DNA from: Insolitispirillum peregrinum
GTDB taxonomy: Bacteria > Pseudomonadota > Alphaproteobacteria > Rhodospirillales > Rhodospirillaceae
Assembly (NCBI RefSeq): GCF_900156605.1
Contig: NZ_FTOA01000001.1
Location: forward strand, 886,241 to 950,240
Length of the DNA: 64,000 nucleotides
Reading direction: 5' to 3'
Position 1 is the first letter of the stretch. Each line of letters begins with the position of its first letter. The position numbers were made by a program, and so were the translations under genes. This document shows positions 8,722-18,416 of this stretch, in pieces. Under the pieces are notes generated by a model, which ran no database searches, was not told where the DNA came from, and was given only the letters and a program-made list of their open reading frames with translations.

Positions 8722-9594
8722 TCAGGACCAAGCCACTGCGGGCGTTATTCCGGCCACATGCCCGACATAGAGTGTTCGCAGGGCCAGCGCAAGAGGCCCC
8801 GGAACACCCTCCCCGATTTTGACCCCGTCAACCGACACGATCGGCATCACATAGGCAATGGTTGAGGATACGAACACTTCGCGGGCCACTTTGGCTTCTT
8901 CCAGAGTAAACGAACGCTCGACAACAGTATAACCCGCCGCACGGGCCAGCCGGATCAGCACCATCCGGGTCACACCGGGCAAAATATCGTGGCCAACCGG
9001 ATGGGTCAGGATTTCACCGCTGGCGTTCACCATCCATGCGTTGGAAGACCCGGCCTCGGTTACAGTCCCGTCCGGGGCAACCAGCAGAGCCTCATAGGCT
9101 CCCTGCTCAGCGGCCTGCTGTTTGGCGAGAATGTTGGGGAGCAAGGACACCGACTTGATATCCCGGCGGCGCCAACGGATATCCGCAACACTCACAGCCG
9201 AAACACCCACAGAGATACTCTCGGCTGACGGGCCGCTCCCCGGTCGGGCGGTGATCACCACCGACGGCATCACACCGTGCGGGAACAGGTGGTTCCGGGG
9301 GGAAACGCCGCGCGTCACCTGCAGATAGAGTATCCCGTCGCGCACCCGGTTGCGCTGGATCATCTGGCGCAGGACCACAATCCACGCCGCACGCTGTAAC
9401 GGGTTGGCGATCTGCAAGGCCGCCAGTCCCGTACACAGCCGGTCATAATGCAGGGCAAAATCCACCGGCAGGCCACCGCGCACCGCAACGACCTCGTACA
9501 AGCCATCGGCGAATTGATACCCACGATCCTCGACATGAACCGACGCCTCGCGGTGAGGAACATAACGACCGTTCACATAAGCGACACGCGACAT
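8722..9594 (-). CDS. dat: D-amino-acid aminotransferase (class IV, PLP-dependent)
   Basis: 290 residues, standard for the family. VNGRYVPHREASVHVEDRGYQFADGLYEVV is the fold IV N-terminus and LQVTRGVSPRNHLFP is typical of D-alanine transaminases. The PLP lysine is in DIKSVSLLPNILAKQ. EAGSSNAWMV and ILPGVTR are the cofactor-phosphate segments. The enzyme swaps amino groups between D-amino acids and 2-oxo acids, supplying D-Glu or D-Ala. It is 18 bp after trkA in the ntr-trk-hfq gene string, an arrangement common in Rhodospirillales. A branched-chain aminotransferase is less likely given the RGVSPRNH segment. Confidence 0.88.
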   Translation of the reverse strand: MSRVAYVNGRYVPHREASVHVEDRGYQFADGLYEVVAVRGGLPVDFALHYDRLCTGLAALQIANPLQRAAWIVVLRQMIQRNRVRDGILYLQVTRGVSPRNHLFPHGVMPSVVITARPGSGPSAESISVGVSAVSVADIRWRRRDIKSVSLLPNILAKQQAAEQGAYEALLVAPDGTVTEAGSSNAWMVNASGEILTHPVGHDILPGVTRMVLIRLARAAGYTVVERSFTLEEAKVAREVFVSSTIAYVMPIVSVDGVKIGEGVPGPLALALRTLYVGHVAGITPAVAWS

Positions 9595-9612
9595 CAGGCA
9601 ACCGCTTTCCCG

Positions 9613-10989
9613 TCAGAAGTATTCAAAACGCACCGAGCACAGCTTTTCGACTTTCTTGACCGCTTCGGCAGCAGCAAACAGGATCACCCGGTCACCGCCC
9701 TGCACCACCGTATTGCCGCGTGGCATGATCACGGTATCTCCGCGCACCACGGCCCCCAGCATCACCCCCAAAGGCAGCTTGATGTCTTTCAGCGGCCGAC
9801 CAACAAGGCTGGATGTCTCGAGGGCATCAGCCTCGATCAGCTCGCCAAAGCCTTCGTGCAGGGAATGTACCGAGTGAATGCGGCCCCGGCGAACATGGTG
9901 CAGGATGTTGGAAACGGTGATCGAGCGCGGATTGACCACCACGTCAATCCCCAGGCCCCCCATCAGGGTGTTATAGGTGGTCTTGTTCAGCAGGGAAATG
10001 GTGCGGGCCGCACCGTACCGTTTGGCCAGCAACGCCGCCATGATGTTGGTTTCATCATCATCGGTCAGGGCAATGCAGGTTTCCACTGCCCCCACTCCGG
10101 CCTCATCAAGGATTTCCGGCTCCAGGCAGTCACCACACAGAACCATCGTCCGGTTCAGTGTTCTGGCGACATATTCCGCCTGCTCTTTATTCTGTTCGAC
10201 GATTCTGACCGAGATTTCAGGATGTTCGGCCTCCAGCTGTTGCGCAAGGAACAGCCCGATATTGCCACCTCCCAGAATCAGAATTCGGCGCGTCTGCTTT
10301 TCTTCATGCCCAAAGGCTGCCATGGCGCGCGCAGTGTGGGCAGCGGCGACGACGAAATAGACTTCATCTCCCGGCAGCATCTGGTCTTCGGGGGTTGGTA
10401 CGATCGGGCGATCGTTCCGCACGATGCCGACCACCACCAGCTGCAAATCCGGGAACAGCACCGACAACTGGCGCAACGGGGTGTGAACCACCGGGGTATC
10501 TTCGGTGCAGCGCACGGCCAGCAAACGGACCTTGTTGTCTGCCAGCGGAATCAGGTCAATGGCACCCGGCACCTGCAAGCGACGGGTAATGGCCCGCGCC
10601 ACCTCGATTTCCGGGCTGATGATCACGTCAATCGGCAGATTCTCGCGGGAAAACAACTGTGCCCACATCGGATTCAGGTAAGAGCGGTTGCGCACCCGGG
10701 CGATTTTGGTCGGAACGTTGAACAGGGAATGCGCCACCTGACAGGCGACCATGTTGACTTCGTCCGCATGGGTCACGGCCACCAGCATGTCGCAGTCCTG
10801 TACCCCGGCCTGCTCCAGCACGTCAGGGTGCGAGGCATGCCCGATAACCACCTTGGCATCCAGCGCATCGGCCATCTTTCGCACCAGCTCGGGCCGCTGG
10901 TCGATGACGGTAATATCGTTTCCTTCATCGGCCAGATAGCGGGCAATGTTATAGCCAACCTGCCCTGCCCCACAGATGATCACTTTCAC
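9613..10989 (-). CDS. trkA: Trk system K+ transporter, peripheral NAD-binding protein TrkA
   Basis: 458 residues, the same length as E. coli TrkA. It has two RCK halves: KVIICGAGQVGYNIARYLADEGNDITVID with TrkA-C near 140-225, and RILILGGGNIGLFLAQQLEAEHPEI with a second TrkA-C at the end. TrkA gates K+ uptake through TrkH on the cytoplasmic face. The start is GTG at 10987-10989 (V-K-V-I-I-C-G), preceded by AAAAGGGGA with 6-base spacing. It follows ntrX by 16 bp. No trkH is in the window. Confidence 0.95.
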   Translation of the reverse strand: MKVIICGAGQVGYNIARYLADEGNDITVIDQRPELVRKMADALDAKVVIGHASHPDVLEQAGVQDCDMLVAVTHADEVNMVACQVAHSLFNVPTKIARVRNRSYLNPMWAQLFSRENLPIDVIISPEIEVARAITRRLQVPGAIDLIPLADNKVRLLAVRCTEDTPVVHTPLRQLSVLFPDLQLVVVGIVRNDRPIVPTPEDQMLPGDEVYFVVAAAHTARAMAAFGHEEKQTRRILILGGGNIGLFLAQQLEAEHPEISVRIVEQNKEQAEYVARTLNRTMVLCGDCLEPEILDEAGVGAVETCIALTDDDETNIMAALLAKRYGAARTISLLNKTTYNTLMGGLGIDVVVNPRSITVSNILHHVRRGRIHSVHSLHEGFGELIEADALETSSLVGRPLKDIKLPLGVMLGAVVRGDTVIMPRGNTVVQGGDRVILFAAAEAVKKVEKLCSVRFEYF

Positions 10990-11005
10990 CGTCGTTCCCC
11001 TTTTC

Positions 11006-12403
11006 TCATCCCTTGCCGCGTTCTTCGCCCGTGACACCCAGAGACTTCAGTTTACGATGCAAGGCAGACCGCTCCATACCGACAAACTCCGCCGTCCGCG
11101 AAATATTGCCGTTAAAGCGGGTAACCTGAGCCAGCAGATATTCCCGTTCAAACATTTCCCGGGCTTCGCGCAGCGGCAAGGCCATGATCTCGCCCGATCG
11201 TTCCAGACGCAGCACCTCTGGCGTGATCGAACCGATTTCCGCTGGCAGCATATCGACCCGGATCACCTCACGCGCATCGCCCGGTGCCATGATCAGCAGC
11301 CAGTCGATCACGTTGCGCAACTGGCGCACGTTGCCGGGCCATTCATAGGCCTGCAAAGCCGCCAGCGCGTCTTCCCCCAGCCGCCGGGGCACAGTGCCAG
11401 CCGCCTGAGCCGCACGCGCCATGAAGTAATCTGCCAGCACCGGAATGTCTTCGCGACGGTCCCGCAGGGCCGGAATTTTCAGCGGTACCACATTCAGCCG
11501 ATAGAACAGGTCTTCGCGGAACTCTCCGCTCTGGATCAGCAGGTGCAGATCACGGGTGGTACTGGCCAGAACACGGACATCAACGGCAACCCTGTGTGTT
11601 CCGCCCACACGCTCGAACATCTGATCCTGCAGAACCCGAACGATCTTTCCCTGCGTCTCCAGGGGCATGTCGGCGATTTCATCCAGCAGCAAAGTGCCGC
11701 CATCGGCCTGTTCCAGCAGGCCAACCTTGCGCGGACCGTCCTGACCATCAAAACCGCGCTCGGTACCGAACAGCTCGGTTTCCATCCGGTCCGGGTGCAT
11801 GGCCGCACAGTTGACCACCACAAACGGCGCTTCGGCGCGGCGGGATTTCTCGTGGATCAGGCGGGCGGCCACTTCCTTGCCGGACCCTGCCGGCCCGGTA
11901 ATCAGAATCCGCGAGCCCGACGGTGCTACCTTGTCAATGGCTTGCCGGATTTGCGACATTGCCGACGAGCGCCCATGCATTTCGCCGGTGTTGCTTTGCT
12001 GGCGGCGCAATTCCTCGTTCTCGCGCCGCAGACGGGCGGCCTCGTTGGCCCGTTCCAGAATCAGCAACAAGCGATCGGTCTTGAACGGCTTTTCAATAAA
12101 ATCGTAAGCCCCGATCTTGATCGCAGACACCGCCGTTTCGATGTTGCCATGTCCCGAGATCATCACCACCGGAATCCCCGGTTGTTCGGCCTTGATCACT
12201 TCCAGCAACTGCAGGCCGTCAAGGCGCGACCCTTCCAGCCAGATATCAAGAATGATCAAATGCGGAGCCCGCTCGCCAATCGTAGCCAAAGCCTGATCAG
12301 CGTTTGATGCCTCGCGGGTAGCATAGCCTTCATCCTCCAGAATGCCAGCCAGCATCATCCGGATATCGGCTTCGTCATCGACAATAAGAATATCGCGCGC
12401 CAT
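11006..12403 (-). CDS. ntrX: Nitrogen assimilation response regulator NtrX
   Basis: 465 residues. The receiver domain has DDEAD and the phospho-Asp in LIILDIWLEGS. The AAA+ domain has Walker A GPAGSGKE and Walker B GTLLLDEIAD. A Fis-type HTH is near the C-terminus (NISRTAEFVGMERSALHRKLKSLG). The sigma-54 contact loop GAFTGA is replaced by an FGTERGFDGQDG stretch, a known trait of NtrX, so it may act without sigma-54. The extra xWLEGS in the receiver is also typical. It lies 23 bp after ntrY, its cognate kinase. Confidence 0.95.
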   Translation of the reverse strand: MARDILIVDDEADIRMMLAGILEDEGYATREASNADQALATIGERAPHLIILDIWLEGSRLDGLQLLEVIKAEQPGIPVVMISGHGNIETAVSAIKIGAYDFIEKPFKTDRLLLILERANEAARLRRENEELRRQQSNTGEMHGRSSAMSQIRQAIDKVAPSGSRILITGPAGSGKEVAARLIHEKSRRAEAPFVVVNCAAMHPDRMETELFGTERGFDGQDGPRKVGLLEQADGGTLLLDEIADMPLETQGKIVRVLQDQMFERVGGTHRVAVDVRVLASTTRDLHLLIQSGEFREDLFYRLNVVPLKIPALRDRREDIPVLADYFMARAAQAAGTVPRRLGEDALAALQAYEWPGNVRQLRNVIDWLLIMAPGDAREVIRVDMLPAEIGSITPEVLRLERSGEIMALPLREAREMFEREYLLAQVTRFNGNISRTAEFVGMERSALHRKLKSLGVTGEERGKG

Positions 12404-12426
12404 TTAGTGACTGTTTTCTTTACTGC

Positions 12427-14679
12427 TTAACAGGACGACTGGGCATCAGCATCCCGATGCGGAAACGCCATAACGACACGAGCCCCTCCATGCGGAGAAT
12501 CTTCGAGGCTCAACGTACCATGATGGTCTTCCATGATTTTTTTGACAATTGCCAACCCCAGCCCGGTCCCTTTGGCCCGGGTGGTTACATAAGGCTCCGT
12601 CAAGCGGGACCGATCCTCCGGCAACCCCTTGCCATTATCCTCGATGATCACGCGATATGCCCCATCATCCCCCGCCGTGGTGTCCATGCTCAGCGCAATA
12701 CATCCCCCACCCCGTTGTGCCACAACAGCCGGATCAGCGCCTTCGATTGCTTCGATGGCGTTTTTCAGCAAATTCGTCAAGGCCTGACCAACCTGTTGAG
12801 CATCGCACGACACAACAAGCGGCGTCGAGGGCAAGTTTACCTCAAAGCGAACCGCCGGATAGGCGGTCTTTTGCAGGAACACCGCCTGTCTGGCCAATGT
12901 CACCAGATTTTCCGGCTTCATGGTCGGGGTCGGCATGCGGGCAAATGACGAAAATTCATCAACCATCTGACCAATATGCACCACATGACGAACGATCGTA
13001 TCCGTACATTGGGTGAACACTTCGGGATCATCGGTGATCTGTTTCAGATAGCGGCGCTTCAGGCGTTCGGCAGACAGTTGAATCGGGGTCAGAGGATTTT
13101 TGATCTCGTGGGCAATGCGGCGGGCAACATCGGCCCACGCCGCCTGCCGCTGGGCGCTTTGCAGGGCGGTGATATCGTCAAAGGTCAACACATGCCCGAT
13201 CAGTTCCCCGTCCAGATTTTCCGCCGTCACCCGCACCAGAAAGGTCAGGGCCTGACCATCACGCTGGATCACGATTTCCTGCTGAAGCTGATGATCGGCA
13301 CGGCGAGGCTCGACCGCCAGCAAGGTGGCCAGTTCAGGAACCACATCATCAAGCGGCTCGCCCAGCAGATAATCCAGTTCCTGCCGCAGCAACAACGACG
13401 CCGAGCGGTTTGACAGGGTGATGCGCCCTTGCGGATCGGTCGAGATGATCCCGGCAGATACCCCCGCCAGCACCGTTTCGGCAAAGCGGCGGCGCTCGTC
13501 AAGGGCGCGGTTGGTGGTCAGCAGACGCGCCTGCTGTGCCGCCAGCTGGCTGGTCATACGGTTAAAGGTCCGCGACAGGACGGCAATTTCATCGCTGGCG
13601 GCAATCTCGGGAACCCGTACCGTCAGCTCACCGTTACGGATGCGTTCAGCGGCGTCGATCAGGTCGCTGATCGGCTGCGCCAGGCGGGTGGCAATCGACA
13701 ACCCCAAGCCCACCGCCGCCATCAGCACCATCAGGGCAACGACGATAAAGATCAGCGAGAAGGTCAGTTCCAGACTGGACCGCCCCGTTTGCAGTCGCCG
13801 GTATTCCTCGACGGCACGATCAGTGCGTTCCATCGACTGAATCACCTGCTGTTCAACGAACCGCCCGACATACAGGTAATAGTCCGGCACCACATCCAGC
13901 TTGACCAGCGCCCGCACCCGGTCATCAGACTCCCCGGTCAGCACCGCGACTTCGCCGTTATTGGCCCGCTCCAGCGCCCAGTACGGGACTTCTTCGAACT
14001 GCAGCGAGTAGGTGTAGCCAGCCCGTGCCACCACCTTGCCGCCGGCATCAAAGATCACCGCTTCGGTCAGGCCGCGAATGTTGGCCTGCGACGCCAGATA
14101 GCGTTCCAGCACCTGCTGGTCGAGCATCAGACGCGCCCAGCCGCGCTGGACATCACCAGCAACAGCCAGCACTTCCCCGGCGATCACCCGTTGGTGTTCC
14201 TTGAGGTAGGCTTGCGCCACCGCCTGCGATTCATTCAACGCGGTACTGACCCGCTCGCCGAACCACGACTGCACACCGATATTGAAGAACAGGGCCGAAA
14301 ACACCGCCACCAGAATGGCCGGAGCCACCGCAATGGCCGAGAACAGCCCGACAAAGCGCAATTGCAGCCGGGACCCGGCGCTTTTCGACCGATGCCGCAG
14401 CCACAGGCCCACCAGCCGCTGGGCAACCATCGCCCCCAGACACAGTAACAGCACCAGATCAAGGTTCAGCAGGATGATCAGCGCATTGGACTCAGGGTCC
14501 GTCGGCGCCCAGCCGGTCATCACCGCATAGGTGGCAATTCCTGAAATCAGCGCTGCCACCGACAGGAAAACAGCCAGCTTGCGGCCAAAGGTTCCATTGC
14601 GGAACCAGACCCCCATACGCAGCATCAGGCGGCGCATGGAAACGCCGCCTGTCTGACCATCCCGCCGCCTGCTGACCAC
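12427..14679 (-). CDS. ntrY: Nitrogen regulation sensor histidine kinase NtrY
   Basis: About 735-750 residues. The N-terminus has four hydrophobic helices (ISGIATYAVMTGW, LIILLNLDLVLLLCLGAMVAQRLV, AIAVAPAILVAVFSALFF, and one near 325). A periplasmic sensor region precedes the last of these. HAMP is near 335-395, then PAS (AGVSAGIISTDPQGRITLSN). The H-box is WADVARRIAHEIKNPLTPIQLSAERL. The ATPase has NLLKNAIEAIEG, DNGKGLPED and GTGLGLAIVKKIMEDH. It phosphorylates NtrX. GTG at 14679 lies 3 bp after the ntrC stop and is likely coupled; ATG at 14637 is an alternative start. Confidence 0.95.
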   Translation of the reverse strand: MVSRRRDGQTGGVSMRRLMLRMGVWFRNGTFGRKLAVFLSVAALISGIATYAVMTGWAPTDPESNALIILLNLDLVLLLCLGAMVAQRLVGLWLRHRSKSAGSRLQLRFVGLFSAIAVAPAILVAVFSALFFNIGVQSWFGERVSTALNESQAVAQAYLKEHQRVIAGEVLAVAGDVQRGWARLMLDQQVLERYLASQANIRGLTEAVIFDAGGKVVARAGYTYSLQFEEVPYWALERANNGEVAVLTGESDDRVRALVKLDVVPDYYLYVGRFVEQQVIQSMERTDRAVEEYRRLQTGRSSLELTFSLIFIVVALMVLMAAVGLGLSIATRLAQPISDLIDAAERIRNGELTVRVPEIAASDEIAVLSRTFNRMTSQLAAQQARLLTTNRALDERRRFAETVLAGVSAGIISTDPQGRITLSNRSASLLLRQELDYLLGEPLDDVVPELATLLAVEPRRADHQLQQEIVIQRDGQALTFLVRVTAENLDGELIGHVLTFDDITALQSAQRQAAWADVARRIAHEIKNPLTPIQLSAERLKRRYLKQITDDPEVFTQCTDTIVRHVVHIGQMVDEFSSFARMPTPTMKPENLVTLARQAVFLQKTAYPAVRFEVNLPSTPLVVSCDAQQVGQALTNLLKNAIEAIEGADPAVVAQRGGGCIALSMDTTAGDDGAYRVIIEDNGKGLPEDRSRLTEPYVTTRAKGTGLGLAIVKKIMEDHHGTLSLEDSPHGGARVVMAFPHRDADAQSSC

Positions 14680-14682
14680 GGT

Positions 14683-16128
14683 CTATTTCACCCCGCGAAT
14701 GACGGAAATATCCAGATCACGGATCTTCTTGCGCAGGGTGTTCCGGTTCAGGCCCAACACCTGAGCAGCCTTGATCTGGTTGCCGCGTGTCGCATCCAGA
14801 GTCAGCGAAATCAGCGGACGTTCCAGTTCCCGCAGAATACGGTCATACAGCCCGGCAGGCGGCAATCCATCGGGATGGGCGGCAAAATAGGTGCGCAGAT
14901 GGCGTTCGATCATGTCCGACAGCCCCTCGTCGGGGTTGCCTTCGCTGATGGTGGGCGGCTCGACGGTCGCCAGCTCCATTTCGATCGCCTCGACCCCGAC
15001 CACCTCATCGGCATGCAGGGCGGCCAGACGGCGGACCAGATTTTCCAGCTCGCGGATGTTGCCCGGCCAGCGGTGGCGCTTCATGCGCTCCATGGCGGCG
15101 GCATCGCAGGTCTTGTGCGGCAGCCCTTCTTCGGCAGCGATGTTAAAGAAGTGCTGGACCAGTTCCGGAATGTCGTCCGCCCGCTCACGCAGGGGCGGCA
15201 GGCGGATCGGCACTACGTTCAGGCGATAGAACAGGTCTTCGCGGAACAGCCCTTGACGGATCAGCTGGGTCAGGTCGCGGTGAGTGGCCGCAACGATACG
15301 CACGTTGGCCCGAATCGGGGTCCGGCCGCCGACCGTGGTATACTCGCCTTCCTGCAGCACACGCAGCAGGCGGGTCTGCGCCTCGGGCGGCATGTCACCG
15401 ATTTCGTCCAGGAACAGCGTCCCGCCTTCGGCCTGCTCGAAACGGCCCTGCGCCCGGGCTGTTGCCCCGGTAAAGGCACCCTTTTCGTGGCCGAACAGCT
15501 CGGACTCAATCAGTTCGCGCGGGATTGCCGCCATGTTGACCGCAACGAACGGCCCGTTCCGCCGTTTGCCGTAGTTGTGCAGGGCGCGCGCCACCAGCTC
15601 TTTGCCGGTCCCGGACTCGCCGGTGATCATCACCGTCAGGTCGGTGTTCATCAGGCGTGCCAGCGTGCGATAGATTTCCTGCATCGCCGCCGAGCGACCG
15701 ATCAACGGCAGACGGTCTTCGTCACCCTGCGCCTCGTGCGGAACGCCCAGGCTCGGCTTGGGCAGGGACAGTGCGCGGCGGACCACCGACACCAGTTCCT
15801 GCAAGTCAAACGGCTTGGGCAGGTACTCGAACGCACCGCGCTCGGTCGCCTTGACGGCGGTCAGCAGGGTGTTCTGTGCGCTCATCACAATGATGCGCAG
15901 TTCCGGGCGCAGCTTTTTGATGCGCGGGATCAGGTCCAGACCGTTTTCATCTGGCATCACCACATCGGTGATCACCAGATCGCCATCCCCATCCGACACC
16001 CAGCGCCACAGCGTTGCCGCATTGCCGGTGGTCCGCACGTCATAGCCTGCCCGCCCCAGCGCCTGAGTCAAAACAGTACGAACGCCGTGGTCGTCATCGG
16101 CCACCAAAATTGTCGGAGAGGTCGTCAT
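14683..16128 (-). CDS. ntrC: Nitrogen regulation response regulator NtrC
   Basis: 481 residues. The receiver domain has ADDDHG, phospho-Asp in [14 protein letters not shown] and Lys in PKPFDL. The sigma-54 AAA+ domain has GESGTGKE, an intact GAFTGA in [15 protein letters not shown], and [11 protein letters not shown]. The Fis-type HTH is [25 protein letters not shown]. It activates sigma-54 promoters such as glnA and amtB when phosphorylated by NtrB. It lies 90 bp after ntrB. That gap has a short direct repeat, GTACACRAAAAGCG twice, of unknown meaning. Confidence 0.97.
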   Translation of the reverse strand: MTTSPTILVADDDHGVRTVLTQALGRAGYDVRTTGNAATLWRWVSDGDGDLVITDVVMPDENGLDLIPRIKKLRPELRIIVMSAQNTLLTAVKATERGAFEYLPKPFDLQELVSVVRRALSLPKPSLGVPHEAQGDEDRLPLIGRSAAMQEIYRTLARLMNTDLTVMITGESGTGKELVARALHNYGKRRNGPFVAVNMAAIPRELIESELFGHEKGAFTGATARAQGRFEQAEGGTLFLDEIGDMPPEAQTRLLRVLQEGEYTTVGGRTPIRANVRIVAATHRDLTQLIRQGLFREDLFYRLNVVPIRLPPLRERADDIPELVQHFFNIAAEEGLPHKTCDAAAMERMKRHRWPGNIRELENLVRRLAALHADEVVGVEAIEMELATVEPPTISEGNPDEGLSDMIERHLRTYFAAHPDGLPPAGLYDRILRELERPLISLTLDATRGNQIKAAQVLGLNRNTLRKKIRDLDISVIRGVK

Positions 16129-16218
16129 TGCAGGCTGAATCCTGATCGGGGGAAACGGGAACGCTCAGTCAGTACACGAAAAGCGGCAGTACACAAAAAG
16201 CGCAGGGGAAAACAAGGG

Positions 16219-17343
16219 TCAGGCAAGATCCGGGGCAGGCTGGGACTTGACAATCGGCAGCATGACCTTAAAGACCGTCCGCCGGGGCAGGCTGTCAAAT
16301 TCAATGATCCCGCCATGGTCATTGATGATCTTGGCCACCAGAGCCAGCCCCAGGCCGCTGCCTTTCGGCTTGGTGGTCACGAACGGGTCAAACAGGTTCT
16401 GACGGATATCCTCGGGGATGCCTTCACCATTATCCTGCACGCTGACCACCAGCGGCAGGTGGATCATCGAGCTGGTGCCCGGCACCTGCACCCGCACTCC
16501 GTGCTGATAGGCGGTGCTGAGGACGATTTCGGCATTCTCCAGCGGACAGGCTTCGGCGGCATTCTTCACCAGATTGAGGAACACCTGCACCAACTGGTCA
16601 CGATTGCCCCATACTGGCGGCAGCGAAGGGTCGAAATGCTCGAAAAAGCGCACATGCTTGCCAAAGCCGTTTTCGGCCAGACGACGGACACGTTCGAGCA
16701 CACTATGGATGTTGACCGCTTCCCGTTCCAGTGGCGGCTGCTCCGAGAAGACTTCCATCCGGTCAACCAGTTGCACGATCCGGTCGGTTTCGTCACGGAT
16801 CAGAGTGGTCAGAACCCGGTCTTCCTCGCTGACCACCTGCTCCAGCAACTGGGCAGAGCCACGGATACCCGACAACGGGTTCTTGATTTCGTGCGCCAGC
16901 AACTGGCTCATCGCCGTCACCGAGCGGGCAGCACTGCGATGGGCGAGCTGCTGGCCGATCCGCATCGCCAGCGTATGTTCCAGAATGGACAGCAGTGCCC
17001 AGCCCGAGCGGTCCACCATCGGCGACACCTGCACGGTGACAGTCCGGGTTCCGGTACGCAGGGAATCAAGCGTTGCGCCAAATTCCGATACCGGGCTGTG
17101 GTTGGCCAGCGACTGACGGACCAGCGCGCAAATGGTGCTGTCCTGCGGAATCAGGCTATCCAGCCGCTGCCCGCACATGTGCAGGGCACTCAGCTCGAAC
17201 AGTTGCTCGCCCGCCAGATTGACATAGCGGATGACCCCATCCAGATCGATGGCAAAGACCGCCGTCGGCAACGTCCCGAGAACGGCTTGCAGGTCAGGCT
17301 TCAGGGCCTCGGTGAGGTTTTTGCGTGTTGAACGTCCGAACAT
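16219..17343 (-). CDS. ntrB: Nitrogen regulation sensor histidine kinase NtrB (GlnL)
   Basis: 374 residues, cytosolic, no membrane helix. The N-terminal PAS domain is LPTAVFAIDLDGVIRYVNLAGEQLF. The H-box is SQLLAHEIKNPLSGIRGSAQLLEQ. The ATPase has NLVKNAAEACP, DNGEGIPED and KGSGLGLALVAKIINDHGG. NtrB sets the phosphorylation state of NtrC under PII control. Its ATG shares one base with the dusB stop codon (TGATG), pointing to translational coupling. Confidence 0.97.
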   Translation of the reverse strand: MFGRSTRKNLTEALKPDLQAVLGTLPTAVFAIDLDGVIRYVNLAGEQLFELSALHMCGQRLDSLIPQDSTICALVRQSLANHSPVSEFGATLDSLRTGTRTVTVQVSPMVDRSGWALLSILEHTLAMRIGQQLAHRSAARSVTAMSQLLAHEIKNPLSGIRGSAQLLEQVVSEEDRVLTTLIRDETDRIVQLVDRMEVFSEQPPLEREAVNIHSVLERVRRLAENGFGKHVRFFEHFDPSLPPVWGNRDQLVQVFLNLVKNAAEACPLENAEIVLSTAYQHGVRVQVPGTSSMIHLPLVVSVQDNGEGIPEDIRQNLFDPFVTTKPKGSGLGLALVAKIINDHGGIIEFDSLPRRTVFKVMLPIVKSQPAPDLA

Positions 17344-18329
17344 CAGGCTGCTAACCGTTCCTGCTGGAGAAGGAAAAAATCGCCAAGAGCAGCCCGCGCA
17401 GTGGCGGGCTCCTCCAGCGCATTAAAGGCTTCACGGAACGCATTGGCGCCCGTCAAGCCATGAACCGACCAGGCGACATGCTTGCGAGCCACCCGCAGGC
17501 CCTTGTAAGACCCATAGTGCTCCAGCAGGCTGTCGAAATGCTCCTGTACCACCGCCGCCCGCTCTGCCAGCGGCGGGTCTTCCGGCTGTTCCCCGCTGGC
17601 AAGGAAGCGGGCGATCTGCCCCAAAAGCCACGGTCGTCCCTGACTGCCACGCCCGACCATCACCCCGTCAGCGCCAGAGGCCTGCAAGGCTGTCGCAGCC
17701 GCCGCACAACTGTCAATATCACCATTGACCACCAGCGGCAGCGACATCGCCTCGCGGACGGCCCGCACCGCCGACCAGTCAGCGGAGCCGGTATACATCT
17801 GGCAGCGGGTCCGGCCATGGACGGTCACCATCGCCATCCCGCTTTGCTCGGCAATCCGCGCCAAAGCCGGAGCGTTCAGGGCATCATTATCCCAGCCGAG
17901 CCGCATTTTAACCGTCACCGGCACCGAAACCGCTTTGGCGACCGATTCCATGATCTGCCCGGCCAGACGCTCGTCCCGCATCAGGGCCGACCCGGCAAAG
18001 CCCTTGACCACCTTTTTCACCGGGCAGCCCATGTTGATGTCAATCAGCGCCGCTCCGCGATCGACGTTGATGCGGGCGGCTTCGGCCATCACCCACGGCT
18101 CGTTGCCAGCAAGCTGCACCGCCATCGGGAATTCTTCCTCGCACGGCGTGGACATCCGCAAGGTATCATGGTGAGCCCGAACCATCTGGGAACTGGCGAT
18201 CATTTCGGAATAGACCAGCCCGGCGCCATAGCGTTTCACCAGGCGGCGAAACGGCATGTCGGTGACTCCGGACATCGGAGCCAGCAACACCGGGTTTTCA
18301 ATGGTCAGGGATCCAATTGCTAACGACAT
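17343..18329 (-). CDS. dusB: tRNA-dihydrouridine synthase DusB (NifR3)
   Basis: 328 residues, an FMN TIM-barrel. LAPMSGVTDMPFRRLVKRYGAGLVYSEM is the family N-terminus. DINMGCPVKKVVKGFAGSALM carries the catalytic Cys. VTVHGRTRCQMYTGSADW, VNGDIDSC and GVMVGRGSQGRPWLLGQI are FMN and phosphate contacts. It reduces uridine in tRNA D-loops. It heads the ntr operon, the classic nifR3-ntrBC arrangement, and overlaps ntrB by one base. A terminator-like hairpin sits just upstream. Confidence 0.96.
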   Translation of the reverse strand: MSLAIGSLTIENPVLLAPMSGVTDMPFRRLVKRYGAGLVYSEMIASSQMVRAHHDTLRMSTPCEEEFPMAVQLAGNEPWVMAEAARINVDRGAALIDINMGCPVKKVVKGFAGSALMRDERLAGQIMESVAKAVSVPVTVKMRLGWDNDALNAPALARIAEQSGMAMVTVHGRTRCQMYTGSADWSAVRAVREAMSLPLVVNGDIDSCAAAATALQASGADGVMVGRGSQGRPWLLGQIARFLASGEQPEDPPLAERAAVVQEHFDSLLEHYGSYKGLRVARKHVAWSVHGLTGANAFREAFNALEEPATARAALGDFFLLQQERLAA

Positions 18330-18341
18330 GATCTCACAGAT

Positions 18342-18370
18342 AAAAGGCGCGCCCCATCACCGGGCACGCC
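18342..18370 (-). terminator. Terminator-like hairpin between the CcsA-like gene and dusB
   Basis: Read on the minus strand, GGCGTGCCC and GGGCGCGCC form a 9-bp stem with one G-T pair, followed by TTTT. The run ends only about 13 bases before the dusB ATG. It could end the upstream transcript or act as an attenuator for the ntr operon. Confidence 0.6.
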
Positions 18371-18416
18371 TGCATAATAATTAGGCAACGACAGGAAAAT
18401 CAAATAGAAATATCGC

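Noticed and set aside
14875..17331. An 818-codon plus-strand open frame across ntrC and ntrB
   Set aside because: It runs antisense to two well-supported genes and crosses their intergenic gap. Composition is typical of a reverse-frame artefact.
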